A DNA stretch of 64,000 bases from Spongilla lacustris (Eukaryota; Porifera; Demospongiae; Spongillida; Spongillidae): positions 11,661,869-11,725,868 of the forward strand of contig OX442416.1 in assembly GCA_949361645.1 (NCBI GenBank), given 5' to 3'. How positions within the stretch are numbered: position 1 is the first letter of the stretch; every line of letters begins with the position of its first letter. The notes below the pieces were generated by a model that made no database searches, was not told the DNA's origin, and saw only the letters and a program-made list of their open reading frames with translations. Both the position numbers and the translations under genes were made by a program. Below are positions 1-12,439 of the stretch, piece by piece.

Positions 1-600
1 AGCACCATTCCCAATATTGGAAAAGAAATCCCAATGTAATTTCCAACCTTGGAAACCCCATTCCAGATATTGGAAAAGAAATCCCAATGTAATTTTCAAT
101 CTTGGAAAGACCATTCCCGAGATTGGAAAAGAAATCCCAATGTAATTTCCAATCTTGGAAACACCATGCCCAATATTGGAAAAGAAATCCCAATGTAATT
201 TCCAACCTTGGAAACACCATTCCAGATATTGGAAAAGAAATCCCAATGTAATTTCCAACCTTCCAGATATTGGAAAAGAAATCCCAATGTAATTTCCAAT
301 CGTGGAAACACCATTCCCGAGATTGGAAAAGAAATCCCAATGTAATTTCCAATCTTGGAAACACCATTCCCGATAGTGGAAAAGAAATCCCAATGTAATT
401 TCCAATCTTGGAAACACCATTCCCGATATTGGAAAAGAAATCCCAATGTAATTTCCAATCTTGGAAACACCATTCCAGATATTGGAAAAGAAATCCCAAT
501 GTAATTTCCAATCTTGGAAACACCAATCCCGATATTGGAAAAGAAATCCCAATGTAATTTCCAATATTGGAAGAGCGATTCCCAACATTGGAAATTATTC
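1..600. repeat. 53-bp minisatellite, about 11 copies
   Basis: The word CCAATGTAAT recurs at 31, 84, 137, 190, 243, 284, 337, 390, 443, 496 and 549. That is a 53-bp period with one 41-bp unit (243 to 284). The array is cut by the window start. Each unit holds TTCC...GGAA dyads such as TTCCAATCTTGGAA. Open frames across it in several phases are repeat translations, not genes. Degenerate TTCCCA/TGGGAA words continue to about 810. Confidence 0.95.
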
Positions 601-810
601 TCGGTACATTTCCCAGTCCAGCGAGAGTGCAAAACGTTCCGCCGTGTTATCAAGAATCGATTAAGGATGGACCTTTCAGATAAGCTTTTTAAATTCACGA
701 AAACGTAGATTTCACTTTTTCCAGCCTTGGGAAATTACAGCAAATTCCCATGATTGGGATTTTAAACGCTTGGGAATCCGCTAATTCCCAATACGGGAAT
801 CGCGAATGGT

Positions 811-1310
811 TTTCCTGTGTTTGCAAATCTCGATGAATGGAAAACTACGCCAACCTTCTGTCAACACTGCGCCGAATTTATCTAAATGTCTACTTACTTT
901 GCAAATTTCACCAAAGTATTAAACGGCACTTGAAGGTATGTCGTCATCTTATAATTACGCACTCTCTAAATTAGCACAGCTGAGCGTAAGCGTACCCGCT
1001 CGATGGTTGCAGTGGAAGTAGCTAATCCCAAGGCACTCCACTCACGTACACACCCACAATCACACACATGTACACACACCCACAACCCACACATGTACAT
1101 ACACACCCACAAGTGAAAATTTCATGGCACTCCACACATGTCCACACCCACAATCCCTAGGCACTCCACCTCTACATAACAGGGTGTTCATAAAGACAGC
1201 ATATTAGGCAGTGCAACAAGTATAGTTCACGATAAAAATACTGAATAAGGTTGTTCAGAGGCCACCCACAATCCCTTGCATTGTCTTGAAAACAAAGTTG
1301 TTCTCGTTGT
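811..1310. other. Non-coding stretch with AC-rich patch
   Basis: No supported gene. Positions 1040-1110 are a degenerate ACACACCCACA patch. Positions 1180-1263 resemble, on the opposite strand, the coding relic at 51116-51210: the two share an exact 23-bp match at 1241-1263 and a related CGTTCATAAAGAC-type word near 1188. This is probably a decayed fragment of the same piggyBac-like family. Confidence 0.5.
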
Positions 1311-1455
1311 ATTGACCTATCTGATATTTCAGGTCTATATGGAGTGACTACCCCCTGAGAATACCGTGACCGGAGGTGGGTGTTACCGTCATATGAGCCG
1401 TACTCTTCCACACAGAATCCACTTATATCCTATCTCAGGTACACTTCGTATTTGA
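1311..1455. repeat. 143-bp satellite monomer, left of the insertion
   Basis: This copy matches the 143-bp satellite at 3098-4620 (ACTACCCCCTGAGAATACC, CACAGAATCCACTTATAT). It ends exactly at GTATTTGA. The remainder of the monomer (TACACCAATTTGG) resumes at 3098, so positions 1456-3097 are an insertion into the satellite. Confidence 0.85.
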
Positions 1456-1751
1456 CAAGTAAATCAAAAACTTCTCTATCGAGAAAGTGATTGGTGGGAT
1501 GTAGGATTGGTGGTGCAAAAAGCAAGGGAACAAGGTACAGTGTGTTAAAGTGAGGTTTGGTAGGATCCTACAACTTACAGTCCTGAATTTGCAAATGAAG
1601 AAGCCTATTTGCAAATGTAGGACTGTTATAGTTGTAGGATCCTACCAAACCTCACTTTAACACACTGTACCTTGTTCCCTTGCTTTTTGCACCACCAATC
1701 CTACATCCCACCAATCACTTTCTCGATAGAGAAGTTTTTGATTTACTTGTT
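1456..1751. repeat. Foldback (inverted repeat) at the 5' end of the Helitron-like element
   Basis: The arms 1456-1577 and 1630-1751 are near-perfect reverse complements, from CAAGTAAATCAAAAACTTC to GAAGTTTTTGATTTACTTG. The loop region holds a second short dyad (CAGTCCT / AGGACTG). The same structure occurs at 24897-25195 but not at the third copy (47772). Confidence 0.9.
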
Positions 1752-3097
1752 CCCCTAATTTTTTTTTCTCTGCCAGGAGTGATCATGGCCTAGTGTATTA
1801 ATTCGTTGCAATGTATAGGACGCTTAGATTCCTCTTATGTGTAATATGAGTATATAGGCCTCTCAGGTATATTAAGGCAAGGCTTTTTTATTTTATGCAA
1901 TTAACGGAGCGCACGCGCGTACGTTGCTTGGTTTCAAATTACTAATGGCAGTATCAGTGAACAATACATGCACACGTAGCTGTAGATAAGCGTGTGGGAA
2001 ATAGCAATCTTTATATGGACTAGTTCAGTTTTAGGTGTTGTTTAAAGGAACAACTATTGCTTCTTTTGTTGTTTGGCAGCGTATCACCACCGCGATTTGT
2101 CGGAATCGAGTGACACGTGCAGCTGTCGAGGTGGCCGTGTAGGACCTTAAGGTAAACATATATAGGCTTTGCCGGATGGTATGCCAAAGGGTTTCTGGGT
2201 ATTGTATTAGTCTGATCCACTCACTGAAGTACTGCGTAGAATCCGTTTTGGGGTTGGGGTTGGAAGGAATAATTATTTATTGCTTGTGGGACTTAATTTG
2301 ACTCTTTATGTAAGAGGGAGGGATCCCTCACCCTCCTCACTATCTTTTTACTAAATAACGGATGTAACCAACACTCCATGAAATGGGGGAGGGTAAGGGA
2401 GGGGGAACCCTTCCCTCCTTAAAGAACACTGTTACATGGTGGTAAGGTTGATGAAAGTTGCATTGTTAACGGTAAGATGCTCTTTTTATTTTATTGATAG
2501 GCCTACCTATATAGTTCACCTTGCTAACGAGCCGTTTTCTTTTGCTTGGTCCTTTGCTGAATTATTAGAACCGCCTGTGTCTGCAGCTAGCTAGCTGTGT
2601 ACGTTAATTGCGGTAGCCTGGCAACAGTAAATTAAGACGCTTATGTGACGTCATATTGCATACTGCTAGGCAACCGAGAATTTTCACCGATAATGAATTG
2701 CACCTGCTCGCGTCATTTCACGGCCATTTCATCACCAGCTTACAACTGTAGGTCTTATTTGTATGAAAGGGCCCGTTTGGAAATCAAATGCAACTTTTTG
2801 AAGCTAATCTCGTCTTCTTACGACGTTCCTGTCGCGAGTTATACGTGATGAACGGAAGACGACGGAGGAGGAGATGAACAAAAATTAAATGGCGGATTTT
2901 TGGTACCGACTTGTCACTCCAAGTAAACGGCACTGTTTTGCGAAGCTCACGTTATATGTGCATATCTGTCATGTTTGTGATGGATTATATGCGAGCTGGC
3001 GAGTAAAGGCAACGCTTCGTTACCGTTTTATAACGCTCGTTCGAAAACCACGCCCACGAAGCCAATCCTACATAGGACCCACTACCGTGGGTCCTGA
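1456..3097. mobile_element. Helitron-like non-autonomous element, copy 1
   Basis: Joining the flanks (1455|3098) recreates an intact satellite monomer, giving A^T insertion with no target duplication. The 3' end is an 8-bp stem GGACCCAC / GTGGGTCC (3075-3094, loop TACC) running into CTGA (3094-3097), which fits the Helitron CTRR terminus. The 5' end starts CAAGTAAATC, not the canonical TC. The first ~296 bp are a foldback. Two further copies lie at 24897-26899 and 47772-48554. No coding capacity was recognised. A Helentron-like or unknown class is the alternative. Confidence 0.65.
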
Positions 3098-4620
3098 TAC
3101 ACCAATTTGGACAGATGTAAGTGGTGTGACTACTACCCTGAGGATGGTGTGACCGGAAGTGGGCGTTACCGTCACGTGAGCCATACTCTTCCACGCAGAA
3201 TCCACTTATATTGACCTATTTCAGGTACACTTCATATTTGATACACCAATTTGGACAGATGTATGTGGTGTGATTACCCCCTGGGGATGGCGTGACCGGA
3301 AGTGGGCGTTACCATCACGTGAGCCATACTCTACCACACAGAATCCACTTATATTGACCTATTTCAGGTACTCTTCATATTTAATACACCAACTTTGACA
3401 GATGTATGTGGTGTGACTACCCCCTGGGGATGGCGTGACCGGAAGTGGGCGTTACCGTCACGTGAGCCATACTCTACCACACAGAATCCACTTATATTGA
3501 CCTATTTCAGGTACACTTCATTTTTAATACACCAACTTTGACAGATGTATGTGGTGTGACTGCCCCCTGGGGATGGCGTGACCGGAAGTGGGCGTTACCG
3601 TCACAAGAGCCATACTCTACCACACAGAATCCACTTATATTGACCCATCTCAGGTACACTTCATATTTGATACACCAATTTGGACAGATGTATGTGGTGT
3701 GACTACCCCCTGGGGATAGCGTGACCGGAAGTGAGCGTTACCGTCACGTGAGCCATACTCTACCACACAGAATCCACTTATATTGACCTATTTCAGGTAC
3801 TCTTCATATCTAATACACCAACTTTGACAGATGTATGTGGTGTGACTACCCCCTGGGGATTGCGTGACCGGAAGTGGGCGTTACCGTCACGTGAGCCATA
3901 CTCTACCACACAGAATCCACTTATATTGACCTATTTCAGGTACTCTTCATATTTAATACACCAACTTTGACAGATGTATGTGGTGTGACTACCCCCTGGG
4001 GATGGCGTGACCGGAAGTGGGCGTTACCGTCACGTGAGCCATACTCTACCACACAGAATCCACTTATATTGACCCATTTCAGGTACACTTCATATTTGAT
4101 GTACCAACTTTGACAGATGTATGTGGTGTGACTACCCCCTGGGGATGGCGTGACCGGAAGTGGGCGTTACCGTCACGTGAGCCATACTCTACCACACAGA
4201 ATCTACTTATATTGACCCATCTCAGGTACACTTCATATTTAATACACCAACTTTGACAGATGTATGTGGTGTGACTACCCCCTGGGGATGGCGTGACCGG
4301 AAGTGGGCGTTACCGTCACGTGAGCCATACTCTTCCACACAGAATCCACTTATATTGACCCATCTCAGGTACACTTCATATTTGATACACCAATTTGGAC
4401 AGATGTATGTGGTGTGACTACCCCCTGGGGACGGCGTGACCGGAAGTGGGCGTTACCGTCACGTGAGCCATACTCTTCCACGCAGAATCCACTTATATTG
4501 ACCAATCTCAGGTACACTTCATATTTGACACACCAATTTGGACGGATCTATGTGGTGTGACTACCCCCTGAGAATGGTGTGACCAGAAGTGAGCGTTACC
4601 GTTACTTGAGTCACAGTGTT
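3098..4620. repeat. 143-bp satellite array, about 10.6 copies
   Basis: The anchor GACCGGAAGT falls at 3151, 3294, 3437 and 3580, and continues at the same 143-bp step. Each unit carries GTCACGTGAG (E-box palindrome CACGTG) and ends CAGGTACACTTCATATTT. Copies are highly similar, with scattered substitutions; the last copy near 4570 is the most diverged. Confidence 0.95.
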
Positions 4621-6119
4621 CCACAGTTCCTGTTGCCTCCCATGAATGCATAAATGTTCAAAGATAAATTTTCAGACTCTTCCTTCGTTCCTCCTCCTTC
4701 CCAGCCTTTTTTCTCCAGTTAATAGACGTTTAGTTTGTACATATGATATATTTTTTATGACGTGAATATTTGCTTTCGAACAGTATGGCTGTCACTTAAT
4801 CCTTGTTGCGTTAGAAATGGAATGGCGGTTCACTAATTTAAAAACGCGCGTTTCGCACAAGTGATCGTGAGAATCTATTCGACATGCACCTGGATTACCA
4901 TGTTGTGTTAGTAACAAAAATACCTCACGAGATAACCAATCAATGCGTGCAGATATTATACCTGTAACGATATTGGGGGCGGGGCAGGTAAACATCTCAA
5001 GACGTGACTGCATGAGACACCGGTACACGTTGTGGTTACCAAAACATGTACAATTTACATTTATAATCACGTCCTCCATGCAGCTAATGTACATGTCTTG
5101 GTGGACGTCATCAACCTCCACGGACGGATCAGAAATAGGCCTAGCCTAGATGCACTACAGATGCATGCATTCTCTAACGGCAGAGCTCCTTCTCTTTGCT
5201 GTGATGTTAGTGCTGACATCGGTCTATAACAATACATATATACATGCATGCGAAGCAACGTGAACAGTTGAAAAGTTATCTGTATAATTAACGGCGTTAA
5301 TAACGCGTAGTATAATTATTCGTCTCTCGAACTCAGAAACTAAATTCCGCTCCTCAATACATGTTTTCAGCACACTAAAACATCAATCCCTTTCTAATAC
5401 ACAAGCATAAGTATTATATGTTTATTGTGTCAATAATCATAGTATATGGTCTGTGTATAAATATACATTAGGTGAATCACTATTAACCCATGCATGCATG
5501 CAGTTCGAGTCAAATCAGAAGTGAAAGTGATTTGCAGTTGCCTCGATCGATAAACCTCTTCTCTTAGAGGTCTTATACTAGAAGATGCACAGCTGAATAA
5601 ACTGAAGTGAATGCATGCATGCTACACAAACATAAAAAGAACAGCCATATCAAGATAGGATACTGATATATGCATCATATCAGTGCACCTGCAGCTGGAG
5701 TGTCATGCACAGCCGGCTATAGTATGTTAAACCTAACTCTAAAGTCTTCAATGCCAGTACATTGCTTATAATAAGAGCGAGTACTCCGGCATGGAGTAGT
5801 CAGCTATGTATATAGCTAAATACGCCGGTATGTATTGCATGGAATGATTATACAATCTTACTTTTTATATGCAGTGTACATGAATTTTCAAACCAATTTT
5901 TATTGATACAAGATGCACTATACGTCAATTGCTAATGCTTTTTGTGCATCATCATGCAGTTCTACAGTATAAGGGCAATGATCGATGCATATACATGCAT
6001 GCATGTGTATATATAAGACACATCAAGCATTTAGTAGTCTGTCAGTAGTATGTCACTACTGTATGCTCTCTTTCATTCTCATGCATGTGGATGAAAGAGA
6101 GCCTACTATACATGCAGTG
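4621..6119. other. AT-rich non-coding stretch
   Basis: No gene supported. Many short TGCATGCA-type palindromes are present. Short open frames at 4792-5258 overlap on both strands without splice support. Confidence 0.5.
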
Positions 6120-6364
6120 TCATCGTCCGTTCCAATAAAGCAATCCGGTCCCCTGCATATAGCTCTTAGAGTCGCGTCATGTGATTCAATTTTATTATAT
6201 CGCTTCAGCTCCGCCTCGAGCTAGCTAGCTCTTGCCGTAATCATCGTCCGTTGACTCCGTTCCATAAGGCAATCTGCTCCCCTGCATACAGCTCTTAGAG
6301 TCGCGTCAGGTGTTAATACAATTTTATTATATCGCTTCAGATCCGCCTCGCTAGCTAGCTCTTG
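6120..6364. repeat. Tandem duplication of ~120 bp
   Basis: TCATCGTCCGTT begins both units (about 6120 and 6241). Both share AGCTCTTAGAGTCGCGTCA, a TTTTATTATATCGCTTCAG stretch, and a GCTAGCTAGCTCTTG end. There are two units, diverged by a few percent plus short indels. Confidence 0.85.
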
Positions 6365-8310
<1,946 letters not shown>

Positions 8311-8639
8311 TTCTGTTTTCAAATTGTGTGTGTGTGCGCGCGCGCGCGTATGTGTGCATGTTTATCAGTGTGAACATGTATGTGTGCATTTGGTTCATGA
8401 GTTCATTATATGCATGTATGTATTCATATGTATATGCGTGCATGTATACATATGTACACAACATATATATGTTTTTGGGCCCTTCCATAATGACCTTGTC
8501 AGGGTCTCAGATCAAGGTGTGCATATTCTAGATCACTGGTTCTAAATCAAGCATGCAGGATCTGTGCTTGACACATGACCAGATGGTTTAGTATTTAATG
8601 TTCCTACTCACCCTAACACCAACTCCATCACCTACTAAA

Positions 8640-9000
8640 CCACATCACACTCATCATGCACACACACAGGCACGCACATGTTTACACTCACATACACACA
8701 CACTAACACACACATGTGTACACACAATGCACACACACTAATACATACTCTAATGCACACATGTGTACACACTTACACACACAAACGTCACACACACACA
8801 CTAACACACATACACATGTGTACACAACACATTTGTACAAACATACACACATGTGTACACACATGCACATGTGTATACACCACCACACACTTGTGTACAC
8901 ACATGCACACGTGTACACACACACATGTGTACACGCACACGTGTACACACATACACACATGTGTACACACATGCACACACTAACACACACACTAACACCA
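8640..9000. repeat. Cryptic CA-rich repeat with ACACATGTGT palindromes
   Basis: Irregular CACACACTAACACACA mixed with repeated CACATGTGTACACACA words, each centred on a palindrome. The same type resumes at 9668-9770. Confidence 0.9.
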
Positions 9001-9665
9001 AGCCTAGTAACTTCCCTAGGATGCACCCAACCCCTAGCTCCTCAGCTACAATTGCTTCTGTCCAACACAACTCAGTTGACTGATTGGCGAGAATAGGGGG
9101 CCAGAGCGAGAACCCCCCTGAGCTGTGACCCTGCCAACCTTGACCTGTTGGCCGTGGGGAGCTCCCGTGAGTGACGTAGATCAGCAGGTGGGAGTCCCTG
9201 TGGCCAAGCCATGCGTCATGTGGGGGGAGACTTGGGGAGACAAGCACCAGTTGGAGGCACTGGCCACCATCTGGGTGACCTGTGTACCAAGCCAGGATGC
9301 TGGCCCAGGCTTGGGTCCCTGAGTTAGAAGGTCATGCCCGGTAGGAACCCGCCCTGGGTGTATTTAATATGAATGGGCATGATGGCAGTAAGTAAGAAAT
9401 ACACAGAAGGGATACAAAGGTGATGCGGGGTGGAGGGTGGGTGTTGCAAACAGACAAGCTCTCCTGAAGCACCAGTGGACTGCTGGGAGGCTGCCCATGT
9501 GTGCATATAATCTCATAAGCCGGCCATGGTGCACAAAGGGTAACAATAGGGAGGATGAGGCTCCCATCCGCCTAAGACCATGAGCCTATGTAACCCCAAG
9601 CCTCTGCCCACAAATGCTGATAGAGAGTTACCAGAGCCCCATTAAACTCTGTTTAGCTCCCTAAA
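9001..9665. other. GC-richer non-coding insert inside CA repeats
   Basis: This ~660-bp block is clearly richer in G+C than its surroundings and is flanked on both sides by the same CA-type repeat. No gene, terminal repeat or domain was recognised. Confidence 0.5.
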
Positions 9666-10171
9666 CAGTACCCTAACACACACTTAAACACACATACACA
9701 CACTTAAACACACATACACACACTAAGACACATACATGTGTACACGCACACATACACACACTTGAAGTTCTAACATACATTAGGGTGGCAAAGGGGTAAT
9801 GCACTCACTGCCAGTTAGACCCCAGCCTCTTTACTGCTTGGGTAATATGTTTTGGTGCCTAGCTGTATAGCACTTGTAGTGGTTGTATTGAGAGGATATT
9901 GGCCAGAACATTATGATTGTGCAAAGTTCTTATTTATTTCTGTTATGCACTATGTTTGTATATGAGTGTGTGTGAGCATTGCCTGTAGTTAAACACATCC
10001 ATGATGTCAAATAATCAAAGCAACATGTACTACGCTAATGTTGTCAGCTTTTGAACGTTTGTCTACGAGCTAGGGTATTGACAATGATGGGCCATCCTCC
10101 CCAAGTGCATGACATACATGTATATACACACATACATTAGGTCCTTCTAAAAAAGACACAAACACCTGTAT

Positions 10172-10182
10172 GGCAGTACACA

Positions 10183-10265
<83 letters not shown>

Positions 10266-10290
10266 ACACACACACACACACACACACACA
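10172..10290. repeat. (CA)n microsatellite
   Basis: CA dinucleotides with single ATA, CGC and CCC interruptions. Open frames across it are repeat translations. Confidence 0.97.
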
Positions 10291-10299
10291 TTGCAACCA

Positions 10300-11150
10300 G
10301 GTTCGTTTGTGTGTCCATTGGTGTGGAATAGTAGTATGAATCCTTGCAGGCAGTGGAAGCAGGTACAATTGTATGTCTGGTCAGTGTGATCAAGCTGGCC
10401 AACCATAGCTTATCTGGTTAGTGGTACATGTATGTCACTGTACATATGTGTTTGTGCTTTTTGAGCATGTGTGTGCACATGTATTACAGGTGTATTTTTA
10501 TGTGGTATGCATGTGCATACATTTAAGTGTCGTGCTTCTATGCATGTGTGCATGCAGCTACAGCATTTTGTACACACTGTACAGTATGTGCATGTACATC
10601 TGCATATGTATACCTTTGTCTGTGTGTGTTTTATTCTGTGCGAATAGGACCAGGCAGAAGAATGAAGCTTGAAGATGCTCAAGATGCGGTTATTAGTTTG
10701 AAAGGGGCCAATGTTGTAATTTTGGAGCATTCAGAAAGAAAATATGGCAGAGGGTTTAGCTAGAGGCCTGGCAGCTTCCATGGAGGTGGCACTATAGTAT
10801 TACTGCCATCAAGTGGCTGTGTGCCCAAAGAATCTATCCTTCTCAATAGTCTTCAGCAAATTGTATATGTGGTATGTTTGCATGATCATGATGTGATGTC
10901 TTAATACATTTTTATCCTGATAGGATCAAGCTTTACATTGATGGAAACTGGGAGATTTGATGTGAACTTATATTTGGTGTATTGTTACATCTGTACATGT
11001 ATGTACATGTGCATGTTGTGTACTATTCAATGCACTGGTTGTAACTGAACTTTTCCATCCATGTACATGTCATGTTAATAGATGTCTTACATAAAGGGGT
11101 GTGGTCACATATGAACATTGTAAAAAAGCAAGTTTGTGAGTACTTATAGC
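10300..11150. other. No gene seen
   Basis: Several ACATGTAC/GTGCAT-rich words; no exon pair or domain could be supported. Confidence 0.4.
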
Positions 11151-11159
11151 AATGACACA

Positions 11160-11790
11160 GTACACTTCTTCTATACATCATGCTATCACCCGTCCCTGGT
11201 GTGCATCTGATGTGCATCAAATGGAATCAGGATAGCGGCTCATCAGATTGAATCTGCATCATTTAAATCAGGCTATCCTGGTCACTACCAAGACACTATT
11301 ACATTAAAGTGAATAAGATTCAATTTGATGCACACCGGCCAGGTCAGGTCGCTAACATGTTTCTATTTGATGCTCACCAGGGTCAGTTGGTCGATACCAC
11401 AAACCTAGCAGCTGCACACCAGGGACTGGCCAATTCCAATAGCATGACTTTATTTGCTGCACACCGGGTCTGGCCGCTAATATGCTTCTATCTGATGCAC
11501 ACCTCTACAGTGACTGGATTGCCGCTAGCATGACTATAGCTAAAACTACAAAGTCATGCTAGTGGCAGTCCCTGGTGGGCATTAGATAGAATCATGTTAG
11601 TGACCACAACTAGTGTGCTTCAAATAGAATCAAGATAGCGGCCAGTCCCAGGTTTGTATTGAATTGGATTTTTTTGCTTTAAATAAAGTGGCAGTCCCTG
11701 GTGTGCATTTAATAGAGTCATGGTCGCTGGTGTGCATCAAATAGAATTATTTTCGTGGCCATACCCGGTATTCTTGTGTGCATCAAATGT
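11160..11790. repeat. Mirror-symmetric cluster of diverged GATGCACACC repeats
   Basis: TTTGATGCACACC-type units lie mainly in plus orientation on the left (11319, 11363, 11450, 11489). They lie in minus orientation on the right (GGTGTGCATCAAAT-type at 11571, 11612, 11700, 11731). The centre 11522-11566 is a hairpin, GCCGCTAGCATGAC / GTCATGCTAGTGGC. It looks like a diverged foldback element with repeated arms. Confidence 0.7.
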
Positions 11791-12439
11791 GTTGCTTTTG
11801 CTTTTGAAACCCCACTTTGAACAGAACAAATACAGCGCGTACGAGGCTTCCATTTCAAATGAATGTAACGCGCATGCGTAGACTCTTCAAAGCCACATAA
11901 TATGCGTGTATGGCGTCATCGTCGGGAAATCTATAATACTGGAACTAACTGTACGTTCCTATCAGCCAGAAGAAGTATCGTAGGTGGGTTATCAATTTAA
12001 TTGAGGGACTAGTGGCTAATTCCCAAGTTTCTCCTCGAACAGGTTCCTGAGCAACGATCAATTCATGTCACAGTAGAACCTATCAGTCTATATACTAGTA
12101 CCATGATGACGAAGAAGACCGCGCCGAACCTTGGGTCCTAGGCAGCATGGCGATGCTATTTGCACTACTCCAGCAGGAGAATCATTTTCAGTAGCGGATG
12201 TGTACAACTATTAGTAAGCGAGGTTGCGACCAAAACTGTCTCTGTAACACCAACTCGAGAGCCCTCGAGAGAGTAGGACATCACTTTCTGTGCAGTTACA
12301 GTAACTTTATATCAACTTCTTTTGCCCCCTTCCTACTAGAGAATCAGCTAAAGTCTCAAGAAGCGTAAGCAGTGTGGCTTTGTATTAGTAACGGGAATTC
12401 TTTGTTCTCAGAACCTCAAGCGTCCATAATGCTAAAGTG

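Noticed and set aside
1..600. CRISPR-like array of 53-bp units
   Set aside because: There are no unique spacers; the whole unit is repeated in tandem, and the genome is eukaryotic.
96..698. 200-codon minus-strand frame at the window start
   Set aside because: A translation of the 53-bp minisatellite, since 53 is not a multiple of three and yet other phases are open too.
2645..3152. Open frames recurring in all three Helitron-like copies
   Set aside because: They shift frame and length between copies and show no domain; shared ancestry of the element explains them.
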